From Lentzea jiangxiensis (GTDB lineage Bacteria; Actinomycetota; Actinomycetes; Mycobacteriales; Pseudonocardiaceae): 64,000 nt of DNA. The stretch is from contig NZ_FNIX01000008.1 in NCBI RefSeq assembly GCF_900104175.1, positions 124,001 through 188,000 of the forward strand. The letters are read 5' to 3'. Under the pieces are notes generated by a model. It saw only the letters and a program-made list of their open reading frames with translations, had not been told where the DNA came from and made no database searches. Made by a program: the position numbers and the translations under genes. Positions 44,531-53,637 of this stretch are shown piece after piece. Every line of letters begins with the position of its first letter. Position 1 is the stretch's first letter.

Positions 44531-44544
44531 GCTGAAGTTTCAAC
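44531..44544. promoter_or_regulatory. MarR operator-like site in the MarR/AraC divergent region
   Basis: GCTGAAGTTTCAAC matches the two upstream sites of the I36-like gene except at the central base. It lies between the divergent MarR and AraC starts and could control both. Confidence 0.65.
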
Positions 44545-44658
44545 CACCTGCGCCGGGCTGCCGTCTCACGGCCGGACTTGCCACTGCGGCCCCGGTGACA
44601 TCCTGGCAGCCGCGGGTTACAGTGCTGCCCTCCGTTTCCGCAGCTCCGGGGGTCGCAC

Positions 44659-45603
44659 ATGCCACTCGACACCCACGGTCACCCGGTAATCGACATCACC
44701 GTTCCCTACTACCACGACAAGGCGAACCACCTGCTGGCCGAACAGTGGCTGGCCCAGGCCGGTGACCTCGTCCCCATTCCGCCCTTCGCCCTGCCGCGGC
44801 TCGACCGGAGGTCGTACTCCGTCCGGATCAGGCGAGCCGCCGTGCTCGACGTCGTCATCGAGAACCAGTACAGCGACGCCACGCTGGGCAGCACCGGCGG
44901 TTCGCACGGTCACATCGCGGACCGCGTGGTCACGCACTTCACCCTGCGGGGCTCGTGGCGGTTCCGGACGGAGCGCGAGGACATCCCGGTGGGACCGGGC
45001 AGGCTGTGCGTGCGCAAGAACGACCTGCCGTGGGACTTCGAGGTCGAGCACGGCACCCACGCGATCATGCTGTCGCTCCCCATCCGCGAGCTCCGGCTGC
45101 CGGCCCGCACCACCGCTCTCGGCGCGGACATGTCGTCACCGCCTGCCCGCTTGCTGCTGGCTCACGTGCGCACCTGCCTCGAACTGGGCGGCAGTGACGC
45201 CGCGACGACGCGCAACGCGACGATCGAGCTCTTCCAGGGCCTCGTCGACGGCCAGGTCGGCGACGACCCCCAACTGCACCCGGCGCTCGTGAGAGCCGCG
45301 AAGGGTCTCATCGAGACCCGCCTGCTCGTCGACCCCGGGCTGAGCCCGAAAACCATCGCCGCCGCGTTGAACGTCTCTCTCAGGACACTGCACCGCGCCT
45401 TCTCGGGCGAACAGATCTCGGTGATGGGCTACGTGCGCGAGCGACGCCTCGAACGGGCGAGGTCGGAGCTGATGTCCACCACGTGGACGGTCTCCGAGAT
45501 CGCCGCTCGCTGGAACTTCGCGGACAGCAGCCACTTCACCAAGGCGTTCAAGAGGACGTTCGGCGTGAACCCGGCCCGGCAGGGCGCCTCCCGCGGCGAG
45601 TAG
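44659..45603 (+). CDS. AraC-family transcriptional regulator (314 aa)
   Basis: Residues 15-190 form an AraC-binding-like cupin domain (RIRRAAVLDVVIENQYSDATLGS, DRVVTHFTLRGSWRF). The C-terminal 100 residues carry two helix-turn-helix motifs (LSPKTIAAALNVSLRTLHRAF and WTVSEIAARWNFADSSHFTKAFKRTFGVNP). It is divergent from the MarR gene and convergent with the P450 gene, whose stop is 15 bases away. The target and effector are unknown. Confidence 0.92.
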   Translation: MPLDTHGHPVIDITVPYYHDKANHLLAEQWLAQAGDLVPIPPFALPRLDRRSYSVRIRRAAVLDVVIENQYSDATLGSTGGSHGHIADRVVTHFTLRGSWRFRTEREDIPVGPGRLCVRKNDLPWDFEVEHGTHAIMLSLPIRELRLPARTTALGADMSSPPARLLLAHVRTCLELGGSDAATTRNATIELFQGLVDGQVGDDPQLHPALVRAAKGLIETRLLVDPGLSPKTIAAALNVSLRTLHRAFSGEQISVMGYVRERRLERARSELMSTTWTVSEIAARWNFADSSHFTKAFKRTFGVNPARQGASRGE

Positions 45604-45617
45604 CACCGGCGCCGCCC

Positions 45618-46814
45618 TCACAGACGCACAGGTACCCGCGTCCTGCCGTTGAAGATGAACGTCGGGAGCGGTTCGAGAGCGCCGGCGTCCTCAGCCAGTT
45701 CGAGCTCGGGGAAGTGTGCGAACAGCGCCTCCAGCGCCAGCGAGGCCTCCACCCGGCCGAGCGCCGCACCGATGCAGTGGTGCACTCCGTGGCCGAGCGC
45801 CACGTGCGCCTTGTCGAGGCGGTGGACGTCGAACACCAGGGCGGTGTCGCCGTGCAGCTCCGGATCCCGGCCCCCGGTCCCGAAACCCATGATGACGGGG
45901 TCACCGGCGCGGATCACGACGCCTTCGCCGAGGTCGATGTCCTCGACGGCGTACCTCAACGGCATGTGCCGCACCGGCGCGTCGAAGCGCAGTGCCTCCT
46001 CGACGACCTCGGTCCAGGACACCTCCCCGTCGAGGGCGGCGGCGAGCTGGTCCGGGTGGCCGAGCAGGTCGACGATCGCGTTCGCGATGAGGTCGGTGGT
46101 GGCCGGAAGCCCGCCTGCGATGGTGACGGCGAGTGCGAGCAGCCGTTCCTCGTCGGTCATGCGGGGGTCATGGGCCAAGGTGCTCGCCATGTCGGCCGCG
46201 GGTGCGTTCCCCTTGCTCTCGAGCAGACCGGCGAGGAACCCCATCGCGCTGTCGAGCTGAGCGGCCGCGACCTCGGCCTCCTCGGAAGGGCTGAGGAGGC
46301 CGAGCATCGCCTTGCGCGCGTCCGCCCACCGCTCCTGCGGCACGCCGAACAGGTCGCACAGCGTTTCGCCGGCGATCACCTGGGCGAAGTCGGCCCGGAG
46401 ATCGACGACCTCGCCCGAACCCGCCTCACCCAGGCCCGCCAGGATCTCGGGCAGCCTCTTGCCCAGCCCGGCGCTGATCTCGTCCAGGCGCTCCGGCACG
46501 AACGCCGCTTCCATGACGTCGCGCAAGCGGCGGTGATCGGCGCCGTACGCGTTGAGGACCGTCGGCGAGATGAGGAACGGCGCGAGCGGCCAGCCTTCCG
46601 GCACGGTCGCCAGCCCTGGCCAGTGCTGCCGCGCGTCGCGCGACAGCCGGTCGTCCTCCGCCAACCGCCTCAGCACGTCGTACCTGGTCACCGACCAGGC
46701 GATCACCCCGCCGGGCAGTTCGACGCGTGCGGCGGGGCCGGAGGACCGCAGCCCGGCGACGTCCGCTAGGGGGAAGCGGCCGGCGGGGTCGAGTGAAAGC
46801 ACTTCCGTCGTCAT
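45618..46814 (-). CDS. Cytochrome P450 (398 aa)
   Basis: ATG 46814 gives a bacterial class I size. The motifs are the I-helix (GGLPATTDLIAN, where the usual AGxxTT acid/Thr pair is changed), EALR of ExxR, and the haem loop LGHGVHHCIG with C347 as thiolate ligand (the usual Phe at the loop start is Leu). It is a soluble monooxygenase needing ferredoxin and a reductase, neither encoded nearby. An AT-rich island 48-72 bases upstream is likely the promoter/operator. The substrate is unknown; the CYP105/107-like layout suggests tailoring or xenobiotic oxidation. Confidence 0.93.
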   Translation of the reverse strand: MTTEVLSLDPAGRFPLADVAGLRSSGPAARVELPGGVIAWSVTRYDVLRRLAEDDRLSRDARQHWPGLATVPEGWPLAPFLISPTVLNAYGADHRRLRDVMEAAFVPERLDEISAGLGKRLPEILAGLGEAGSGEVVDLRADFAQVIAGETLCDLFGVPQERWADARKAMLGLLSPSEEAEVAAAQLDSAMGFLAGLLESKGNAPAADMASTLAHDPRMTDEERLLALAVTIAGGLPATTDLIANAIVDLLGHPDQLAAALDGEVSWTEVVEEALRFDAPVRHMPLRYAVEDIDLGEGVVIRAGDPVIMGFGTGGRDPELHGDTALVFDVHRLDKAHVALGHGVHHCIGAALGRVEASLALEALFAHFPELELAEDAGALEPLPTFIFNGRTRVPVRL

Positions 46815-46861
46815 CAGAGCAACCGTTCGTCGAGTTCGAGGAGCTGTCGAGCCACGTGGAC

Positions 46862-46886
46862 ACTAATATATTGGATATTACATATC
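46862..46886 (-). promoter_or_regulatory. AT-rich promoter/operator island upstream of the P450
   Basis: About 25 nearly GC-free bases with TAATATATT and ATATTACATAT stand in otherwise about 70% GC DNA. They contain -10-like hexamers and short mirror/inverted elements, and lie about 50 bases upstream of the P450 start. A repressor site is possible but no cognate regulator is adjacent apart from AraC. Confidence 0.5.
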
Positions 46887-47530
46887 GGCTGGCGTGGTCG
46901 GCCGGTTCACTCGACTGACGGGTTCCTCACCACCCCGGCGGAGGGGATTTCCTGGGTGTCGGGGCACACGTTCTGATCACTTCACATCACCTCGGAACTC
47001 TCGGGAAACGGTCCGACGCGGACCACGGCGTTCATCCGGCAGGAGTCGAACGGTACGAACACGTGCTCGCCGCGGCTTGTACCTCTGCGCCTGGATGTCG
47101 TAACGCCCGTGCCACCGAGCGGACGCGACGGACCGTGCGGCACCACCGCCGCTCACCGCCCGGCGCCAAACCAAAGGCCCGTCCAGTCCGCTGAGGACTG
47201 GACGGGCCTCCACTTCGGTCGCACCCTCCGGTGATCCGGCAATGCGCAGGGCCGGAAAACCATCGGTCCATCTCCCGAACGCAAGTGTTCCGGACAGATC
47301 GGCCTGCTGGTCTCCGGAGACGAGCAGCGTTCCCTTCCGTGCCGTGATTCGTGCGCCGCGGTGCACAGCCCGGTACACCGCTCCACCGCACGGGCCAGGC
47401 GCGGACGGGCCCGGAGCCGGCGCCCACCTGCGGACATGCGACCGAACGCAGCCGAAGAGCAACGACGAACGCGGGGTCGCGGAGCTTGCACGCATTCGGG
47501 CCCTCCGCGACCGCGAGGTAGCTTCGAACC
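46887..47530. other. Gene-free stretch containing an orphan hairpin
   Basis: These 644 bases lie between the P450 promoter and the ATPase-regulator gene. A minus-strand frame around 47210-47340 (GTLLVSGDQQADLSGTLAFGRW) looks partly coding but has no clear start and breaks down on both sides; it may be a decayed gene. The hairpin at 47175-47209 would fit as its terminator. Confidence 0.45.
47175..47209. terminator. Perfect 15-bp-stem hairpin without an adjacent intact gene
   Basis: 47175-47189 pairs perfectly with 47195-47209 around a 5-base loop. No intact gene ends near it on either strand, so it marks either a lost gene on the minus strand or a small RNA end. Confidence 0.75.
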
Positions 47531-49687
47531 GTGCTGATCGCCCGTGAGCGTGAACTGCGCGTGGTGACGAACGCGCTGGACCGGGCACTCGCCGGGCACG
47601 GAGACGTCATCGTGCTCACCGGTCCGCGCGGTGCGGGGACGACGTCCCTGGCCGATGCGGCGGTCGAGCTCGCCCTCGCACGCGGCTTTCCCGTGCTGCG
47701 GGCGGGCGGACCGCTCATGTGGGCTCAGCTGGCCAGGGACCGGGGCGTGCCGGACGAGTTCCTGGTCCCCCTTCTCGGCTCTGCGACGCCGCTGGAACTC
47801 GACGACGTGGCACGGCGGGTGGTGTCCAAGGAGCCGCTGCTGATCGTCGCCGACGACGTCGACCGGGCGGGCGGGGTCGAGTTCCTGTCCGTCGTGGCCG
47901 GCCGGGTCGGCGCGACCGGGACGGTGGTGGTCACCACCGCGCGCACGTCCCTGGGCATCGGCAGGGAGGTCGTTCTCCGCGGGCTGAGCCCAGAGGAACT
48001 CGACCAGGTCCTGCCGTGCTCACTCGCTTTGTGGACCGCCTCGCGGGGTCTGCCGGGAGTGGCGGTGGAACTGTCGGCTCTCGGCGAGTCCCTGGTGGAC
48101 ATGGCGTTGAACGCCCCGTCGGAGAACGAGTTCCTCGAGGTCGACGGCGACCTGGTCCGGTTGCTCGAACAGGCGGTCTCCCGGACGACAGGACCGGTGC
48201 GGGGCCGCCTGCTCGCCAAACTGGCCCGCGTGCTGGCGAACGACGCGTCCTCGTACGACCGCAGGCGCGAACTCGTCGCGGAGGCGCTCCGGCTGGACCC
48301 GCGAAGTCCTGCCGTCCTCGACGCCAGGCTGCACGCGCTCTGGGACCCTTCCGCGGCGCAGGACCGCGTCGACACCGGTCAGCGCATCGCCGAGCTGGCG
48401 ATCTCCGGTGAGCTGGCGCGCAGGGGTCTGTTCTGGCAGTTCATCGGCCTCATGGAGCTCGGCCGCGTCACCGCCGCGGAGTCCGTGCTCAGCCGTTTCC
48501 ACTCCGCCGCGTCGGCGGCGGCCGACGGCCCCGACCTCGTGATGGCGCTGAGCCGCCAGGCCGTGCTCGCCGCGCTGCGCGGCCGCTTCGACACGGCTGC
48601 CGGCCTGGTGTCCGAGTTCGTCGCCGTCGGCGTCCGCACGGGTGTTCCCGACACCCATCGGCTCGCCGGCTCGGTCCTCGGAGGCATGATCGGTGTCGCC
48701 GTCGGCGACAGGACCCGTCTCGAGGAGGGCATCTCCGCCTTCTCCGCCCTGGCCAGGAGGTTTCCCGGCCACTACTACGAAGCGAGCACCGCCGGCCTGC
48801 TGGTGCTGCTCGACAGGGTGGACGAAGCCGCGGCGGAGCTCCGCCGCGTCCTTCCCGTCGTGCTGGCGGGCACCGGCCCCCGCTGGCTCTCCGCGATGGC
48901 GGACCTCGCGTCCGTCGCCGTGGCCACCCACCAGGAGGACGACGCGGAGGTGCTCTACCGGCGTCTGCTGCCGTTCTCCGGCAGGCTCGTCGTCTGGGCC
49001 GGTGCCGGCACCGTGCGTGAACCCGTGTCCTACTGGCTGGGGCGGCTCGCGGACGTGCTCGGTCGCACTTCGGACGCCGCCGGCCACCTGAGGTCAGCGG
49101 CTGCCCAAGCGGCCGAGGCGGGCGCGTTGCCCGTGCTGGAGCGCGTGGAGGCCGCCCTCGCCGCTCTTCCCGTCGCCCGGGACGATCCCTCCCCCGGCAA
49201 CTGGCGGCTGGTGCGGGACGGCGAGGACTGGCTCCTCACCACCGACGCCGAGCACGCACGGCTGCGCGACCGTCGCGGCCTGCACTACCTCCGCACACTG
49301 CTTTCCGCACCGGGCAAGGAGATACCGGCCCTGGCCCTGGCCTCGGGCGGGTCGGGTCTCACCGCGGCCACCACCACCCCGCTCCTGGACAAGACCGCTC
49401 TCCGCGCGTACCGGACGCGGCTCGCCCAGTTGTCGGAAGAAGACCCGGAGCACGCCTTCATCGCCGGCGAGCTCCGTCGTGCCACGGGCCTCGGAGGCAG
49501 GTCCAGAGCCTCGTCGTCCGAAGCCGAGCGGGCCAGGGTCAACGTCACCCGCACCCTGATCTCCGCCCTCGACCGGATGGCGGTGCAGGCGCCGCTGGCC
49601 GCCGCGCACCTGCGCGCGTCGATCCGCACCGGCCTGGCCTGCCGCTACGACCCCGCACCTGGCGGCCCGCCTCGCTGGCGGCTGTGA
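47531..49687 (+). CDS. ATPase/TPR regulator with degenerate P-loop (718 aa)
   Basis: GTG 47531 opens with ARERELRVVTNALDRAL and an AAA-type domain. The P-loop reads GPRGAGTTS (31-39), with Thr37 at the Walker lysine position; VADDVDRAG serves as Walker B. TPR-like helices fill about 220-560. The end (GLHYLRTLLSAPGKEIPALALASG, then ERARVNVTRTLISALDRM and LRASIRTGLACRYDP) is the C-terminal module seen in large actinobacterial ATPase regulators of the LuxR/SARP type. No LuxR helix-turn-helix is obvious. Its stop overlaps the next start by GTGA, so it is coupled to the methyltransferase. Confidence 0.7.
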   Translation: MLIARERELRVVTNALDRALAGHGDVIVLTGPRGAGTTSLADAAVELALARGFPVLRAGGPLMWAQLARDRGVPDEFLVPLLGSATPLELDDVARRVVSKEPLLIVADDVDRAGGVEFLSVVAGRVGATGTVVVTTARTSLGIGREVVLRGLSPEELDQVLPCSLALWTASRGLPGVAVELSALGESLVDMALNAPSENEFLEVDGDLVRLLEQAVSRTTGPVRGRLLAKLARVLANDASSYDRRRELVAEALRLDPRSPAVLDARLHALWDPSAAQDRVDTGQRIAELAISGELARRGLFWQFIGLMELGRVTAAESVLSRFHSAASAAADGPDLVMALSRQAVLAALRGRFDTAAGLVSEFVAVGVRTGVPDTHRLAGSVLGGMIGVAVGDRTRLEEGISAFSALARRFPGHYYEASTAGLLVLLDRVDEAAAELRRVLPVVLAGTGPRWLSAMADLASVAVATHQEDDAEVLYRRLLPFSGRLVVWAGAGTVREPVSYWLGRLADVLGRTSDAAGHLRSAAAQAAEAGALPVLERVEAALAALPVARDDPSPGNWRLVRDGEDWLLTTDAEHARLRDRRGLHYLRTLLSAPGKEIPALALASGGSGLTAATTTPLLDKTALRAYRTRLAQLSEEDPEHAFIAGELRRATGLGGRSRASSSEAERARVNVTRTLISALDRMAVQAPLAAAHLRASIRTGLACRYDPAPGGPPRWRL

Positions 49688-50559
49688 ACGATTCGTTCCA
49701 CCGCCGTTTACGCCTTCCCGGTATGAGCGACTTCGACGACCTCAACGCACAGCTCTGGATCCTCGGAGCGATCGGACGGCTCGCCGACCAAGGCCTCCTC
49801 GAGCGTGCGGCCGACCCGGACGACGAGTTGTCCGCCCTGAGCCAGCAGCTGCTCATCGACACCGGCTGGCTGCTGACCGATCCCCTCCGGCCCAGCGCCC
49901 GCCTGCTCGACGCGCCGCCACCCGGCGTCGCGGTCAGCGCCCTGAGCGGTTATGTCCGCGAACAGCTCGCCAGGGTCGGCCGGTTCACCGAAGGAGCCCC
50001 CGCCGGGTGGAACGAGCTCGACCGCGACCGCATCCGGTGGCGGGGGCGGGCCAGTGGCGTCATCGCGCACGGCATCATCGAACGCTGCTGCCCGGACGTC
50101 CTGCAGCGGGCCGAGCGCTTCCTCGACGTCGGCACCGGTGCCGGCGGGATCGCCATGCGGCTCTGCCGGACGCTGCCCGCCCTCCGCGCTGTCGGTCTGG
50201 AGATCAGCCCCGCGGCCCTCGACGTCGCCCGCATCGACGTCGTGGCAGCGGGTCTCGACGACCGCATCGAGATCCGCGACCAGTCCGTCTCGGACCTCAC
50301 CGACGTGGAGGAGTACGACCTCGCCTGGCTCCCCCAGCAGTTCATCCCGCGCGCGCAGTTGCTCGAGGGTCTTCCTCGCGTCTTCCGCTCGCTGCGGCCG
50401 GACGGTGCCCTCGTCATGGCGCTCGCGTCCGAGAGCGATCTGCCCAACCTCGTCACCGGTGGTGGCACCCTGTCGGCGGAGGAAGCCGTGAAACTGGTGG
50501 AACAGGCCGGTTTCCGGCACGTCCAGACCCACGGCCAGGTCGTTTCCGGACGCCGTTGA
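49684..50559 (+). CDS. SAM-dependent methyltransferase (291 aa)
   Basis: The protein carries the class I SAM motif FLDVGTGAGGIAMRLC and VGLEISPAALDVAR, with EYDLAWLPQQFI as motif II. Residues 1-110 are helical and may bind the substrate. GTG 49684 overlaps the upstream stop (GTGA); ATG 49723 (MSDFDDLN) is an alternative that would give 278 residues. Coupling to an ATPase regulator is unusual and suggests a shared unit. The substrate is unknown. Confidence 0.82.
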   Translation: MNDSFHRRLRLPGMSDFDDLNAQLWILGAIGRLADQGLLERAADPDDELSALSQQLLIDTGWLLTDPLRPSARLLDAPPPGVAVSALSGYVREQLARVGRFTEGAPAGWNELDRDRIRWRGRASGVIAHGIIERCCPDVLQRAERFLDVGTGAGGIAMRLCRTLPALRAVGLEISPAALDVARIDVVAAGLDDRIEIRDQSVSDLTDVEEYDLAWLPQQFIPRAQLLEGLPRVFRSLRPDGALVMALASESDLPNLVTGGGTLSAEEAVKLVEQAGFRHVQTHGQVVSGRR

Positions 50560-50599
50560 CGTTCAGGGGGCGCTGCCGGTGGCAGCGCCCCCTGGACGT
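50559..50599. terminator. Bidirectional terminator hairpin
   Basis: 50559-50577 pairs with 50581-50599 (19 bp with one G-U) across a 3-base loop, between the convergent stops of the methyltransferase and the S33 peptidase. Confidence 0.9.
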
Positions 50600-50606
50600 C
50601 ACATCT

Positions 50607-52046
50607 CTAGTCGTCGCAGACGGTGCCTCGTGGGGGCAGAGAGCCCTCCGTGAGGTAGGCGGCGACTTTCTCCGCAACGCACTTCTGGCTCTGGGTGAAA
50701 CCGGTGTGCCCCTCGCCCCGGTAGGTCAGCAGGTGGCCGCTGCGCAAGGTCGACGCCAGGGCGACCGAGTCCCGGTAAGGCGTGTCCGGGTCACCGGTGT
50801 TGCCGACGACGAGGATCGGCGGGGCGCCCGCCGCGGAGAACGGACCGGTGTACCGGGACTGCGACTTGACCGGCCACTGAGTGCAGGCGGTGGCGTGGGC
50901 GTGGTCGTAGTTCGGCACCGCGTACGCGAGCGCGGGTCCTGTCACGGGCGCAATGCGCGATGCGATGGCGAGCCGGGCTTCGAGCTGCCCACGGGGGAAG
51001 GTCCGGTCCGCGCACTCCACCACCGTGTTGGCGGACAGAAATCCCACCTCCGGCACGGGCAGCAGGACACCGGTGCGGTTCTGCGCGTCGACCAGGGCTT
51101 CGGCCAGGAACGGCCACGCGAGCTCACCGCCGCCCAGCGAGGCCTGCACGTTGAACGTCAGGGTGGCCCCGTTGCCGACGAACCTGCCGTTGTCGATGAC
51201 GGGATCCCCGTCCAACGCGTCCTGCAGCGCCATGAACGCCGAGCGCGGATCGTCACCGCCGAACTCGCACCTGGTCCTCTCGCACCAGTCGAAGAACCGT
51301 CCGAGCGCCGACTCGACCGCCTTGTACTGACCGAGGTCGTACTCGTAGGGCCGGTTCGCGTAGGTGTGCGGGTCGTACCCGCCGTCCAGCGCGAGTGCCC
51401 GTACCTTCCCCGGGAAGAGGTTCGCGTACACGGTGCCGATGTAGGTGCCGTAGGAGACCCCGAAGTAAGTGAGCTTCTCGTCACCGACGGCGCGGCGCAG
51501 GAGTTCCATGTCGCGCACGACGTACTCGGTGCCGACGAACGGCAAGAGCTTCCCGCTCTGCCGTGAGCAGGCGTCCGTGAACTTCCTGCCGCTCCGCAGC
51601 GCGCTGTCGAACGAGCCACCCCGCGGCCTGCTGGAAGCCTTCGCCCACTCAGCCGCGTACTCGTCCTGCGTCTGGCATGCGATCGGCTGACTGCGCCCGA
51701 CGCCCCGCGGATCGAAACCGACGATGTCGAACCGGTCGCGCAACTCCGCGGGGCCGCTGGCGACGAGGTAGCTCATCATCGCGTCAACGGAACCCCCGGG
51801 ACCACCGGGGTTGACGAACAACGACCCGATCCGCCGTGAGGGGTCGGCGGCGGGCTTGCGGGTCAGGCCGAGCCGGATCTTCTCGCCGGACGGGTTCCGG
51901 TGGTCGAGCGGAACCTCGGCCGTCGCACACTCGAAGCCGTCCTGGCAGTCCGTCCACGTCAGCGACGGCACGGCGGCGGTGGCGTGGGCCGCCGGCGAGC
52001 CACTGATCAACAACGCGCTCACCAGAGCGGGCACCAATAGTTTCAC
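50607..52046 (-). CDS. Secreted S33-family tripeptidyl-aminopeptidase-like hydrolase (479 aa)
   Basis: ATG 52046 starts a signal peptide (residues 1-24, KLLVPALVSALLISGSPAAHA). The mature enzyme shows the SlpD/E-type tripeptidyl aminopeptidase pattern: LFVNPGGPGGS oxyanion loop, FDPRGVGRS, the nucleophile elbow GVSYGTYIG with S198, and the C-terminal TAP-like domain with VVGNTGDPDTPY (Asp) and GEGHTGF (His). It removes N-terminal peptides or related groups outside the cell. It appears monocistronic. Confidence 0.93.
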   Translation of the reverse strand: MKLLVPALVSALLISGSPAAHATAAVPSLTWTDCQDGFECATAEVPLDHRNPSGEKIRLGLTRKPAADPSRRIGSLFVNPGGPGGSVDAMMSYLVASGPAELRDRFDIVGFDPRGVGRSQPIACQTQDEYAAEWAKASSRPRGGSFDSALRSGRKFTDACSRQSGKLLPFVGTEYVVRDMELLRRAVGDEKLTYFGVSYGTYIGTVYANLFPGKVRALALDGGYDPHTYANRPYEYDLGQYKAVESALGRFFDWCERTRCEFGGDDPRSAFMALQDALDGDPVIDNGRFVGNGATLTFNVQASLGGGELAWPFLAEALVDAQNRTGVLLPVPEVGFLSANTVVECADRTFPRGQLEARLAIASRIAPVTGPALAYAVPNYDHAHATACTQWPVKSQSRYTGPFSAAGAPPILVVGNTGDPDTPYRDSVALASTLRSGHLLTYRGEGHTGFTQSQKCVAEKVAAYLTEGSLPPRGTVCDD

Positions 52047-52138
52047 AATCGTCCTCGGAGTCTGATCGGGACATGTTCAAGGTTTGCGAAGGGTTTGCTG
52101 ATCCGCGGTGCGCGGACGACGGTGGGTCCGGTCTCGGG

Positions 52139-52552
52139 TCAGGCCGAAGCGAAGAACTCCGCGTCGACCACACCACTCGTCCGCCGCGCCATCTCGGCCG
52201 AGAAGGCGAGGGCCGCGTCCAGCGGGCGGTGGTGGATGGCGGCCCCGACGACGAGACCGTCGCCGTTCCTGGTGAGCACGGTGACGCCCTGCATCTCGAT
52301 CCCGTCCAACGCCACCGCGTCCCACTCGAGGTACGTGCGGTCACCGTCGGAGACCTGGTTCGTGAAGGTCAACGACTCGTAGATCCCGCTGGCGGTCTCC
52401 AGGACGCGTGCGACCTTCTCCCGACCCGTGACGGGATGCCGCAGGACGCTCGCTTCCAGGACCACGTCCTCCGCGAAGGCGGCACCGAACGCGGTGGACG
52501 ACTTCGTCTCGAAGGCGTCGGTCCAGTCCGACCGGCCGGCACTCGTGGTCAT
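52139..52552 (-). CDS. SnoaL/NTF2-like protein (137 aa)
   Basis: ATG 52552 has GGAGAAG upstream. The length and pattern (FAEDVVLEASVLRHPVTGREKVARVLE, YLEWDAVALDGIEMQGVTVLTRNGDGLV) fit the SnoaL-like cone fold used by polyketide cyclases and many small isomerases or hydratases. It lies 62 bases downstream of the O-methyltransferase gene in the same direction, a pairing common in aromatic polyketide pathways. Without a PKS nearby its substrate is uncertain. Confidence 0.8.
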   Translation of the reverse strand: MTTSAGRSDWTDAFETKSSTAFGAAFAEDVVLEASVLRHPVTGREKVARVLETASGIYESLTFTNQVSDGDRTYLEWDAVALDGIEMQGVTVLTRNGDGLVVGAAIHHRPLDAALAFSAEMARRTSGVVDAEFFASA

Positions 52553-52614
52553 CACTTCTCCTCATCGGTCGTGGAGATGCGCCACTTCTCTTGAAACAGC
52601 GCTTCGACGGCGAA

Positions 52615-53637
52615 TCAGACGGCGACGGCCTCCACCACCGACAGGGGCCCGTCGGCGGGCACGATGCGGGAGAGCCGGAGCCCCGCCTGGTCGAAGATGC
52701 GGCCGAACTCGTCGGCCGTGCGCTCCTTGCCGGTGACGAGCATCATCATCACCAGGTCGAGCAGCTTCGCGTCGTCCGGTTCGTTGCCCGGCTCGACCAC
52801 CGCGTCGAACACGGCGATCCGGGCGCCCGGCGCCATCGCCTTGCGGCAGTTGCGAAGAATGCGCACGCACTCGTCGTCACTCCAGTCGTGGGTGATGTAC
52901 GAGAGCACGTACAGATCGCCGTCAGCCGGCACCTCGACGAAGAAGTCGCCGGAGATCTCGCTCCAGCGCTCGGCGGCGACGTCCCGGGGCCTCTCGCCGG
53001 GCAGCACGTGCGCCTGGTCGAACAGAACACCGCGCAGGCCGGGGTTCTCGAGCAGGATGTCCCGCAGGAAGCCCCCGGTACCGCCGCCGACGTCCACGAC
53101 GGTGCCGGTCGCGGGGAAGTCGTACTCGTCCAGCGCGAGCCGGCGGGCCGCCCCGGAGAAGCTGCCCATGCCGCCGTGGAACTCGGCCCCTGCCTCGGCG
53201 TTCCCCGCGACGTGGTCGAAGTACCGCTCGCCGAACAACGCCGGGAACGAGGGCTGTCCGGTGCGGAGGCTGTGCCCGAGCTCGAACGCGCTGGACCAGT
53301 GGGTGTGCATGGTGCTCATGACCACGCCCCACCGCGCCGAGTACCGCGAGTCCGTCCGCAGCCCCTGTCCCAGCGGCGTGAGCGAGAACCTGCCGTCGTC
53401 CTCCTGGCGGAAGATGCCGTTCGTCGAGAGCAGCCGGAGCGCGCGGTGCAGGAAGGCGGCGTTCGTCCCGGTGGCTTCGGCCAGTTCCTCCACCGGACGC
53501 GGCTCGTCACCGAGGTGGTCGGCCACTCCCAGCTGGGCCACCGCGCGCAACGCGGCCGCCTTGAGGTAGGCGTGCGCTTCCGAGATGAGGTACACGGTGG
53601 AGGCTTCGGGGGTGACGCCCCCGACTGAGCTGCTCAC
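52615..53637 (-). CDS. SAM-dependent O-methyltransferase of the DnrK/hydroxyneurosporene type (340 aa)
   Basis: GTG 53637 gives the normal length. An N-terminal dimerisation winged helix (VAQLGVADHLGDEPRPVEELAEATGTNAAFLHRALRLL) is followed by the SAM site VVDVGGGTGGFL, ITHDWSDDECVRILRNC and the catalytic-type His in THDW. Members methylate phenolic or carminomycin-type hydroxyls. It is the first gene of a two-gene unit with the SnoaL-like gene. Confidence 0.93.
   Translation of the reverse strand: MSSSVGGVTPEASTVYLISEAHAYLKAAALRAVAQLGVADHLGDEPRPVEELAEATGTNAAFLHRALRLLSTNGIFRQEDDGRFSLTPLGQGLRTDSRYSARWGVVMSTMHTHWSSAFELGHSLRTGQPSFPALFGERYFDHVAGNAEAGAEFHGGMGSFSGAARRLALDEYDFPATGTVVDVGGGTGGFLRDILLENPGLRGVLFDQAHVLPGERPRDVAAERWSEISGDFFVEVPADGDLYVLSYITHDWSDDECVRILRNCRKAMAPGARIAVFDAVVEPGNEPDDAKLLDLVMMMLVTGKERTADEFGRIFDQAGLRLSRIVPADGPLSVVEAVAV

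Noticed and set aside
46977-47588. 203-codon minus-strand frame
   Set aside because: Only a short central part looks protein-like; it overlaps the ATPase-regulator start and lacks a start signal, so I treated the region as gene-free.
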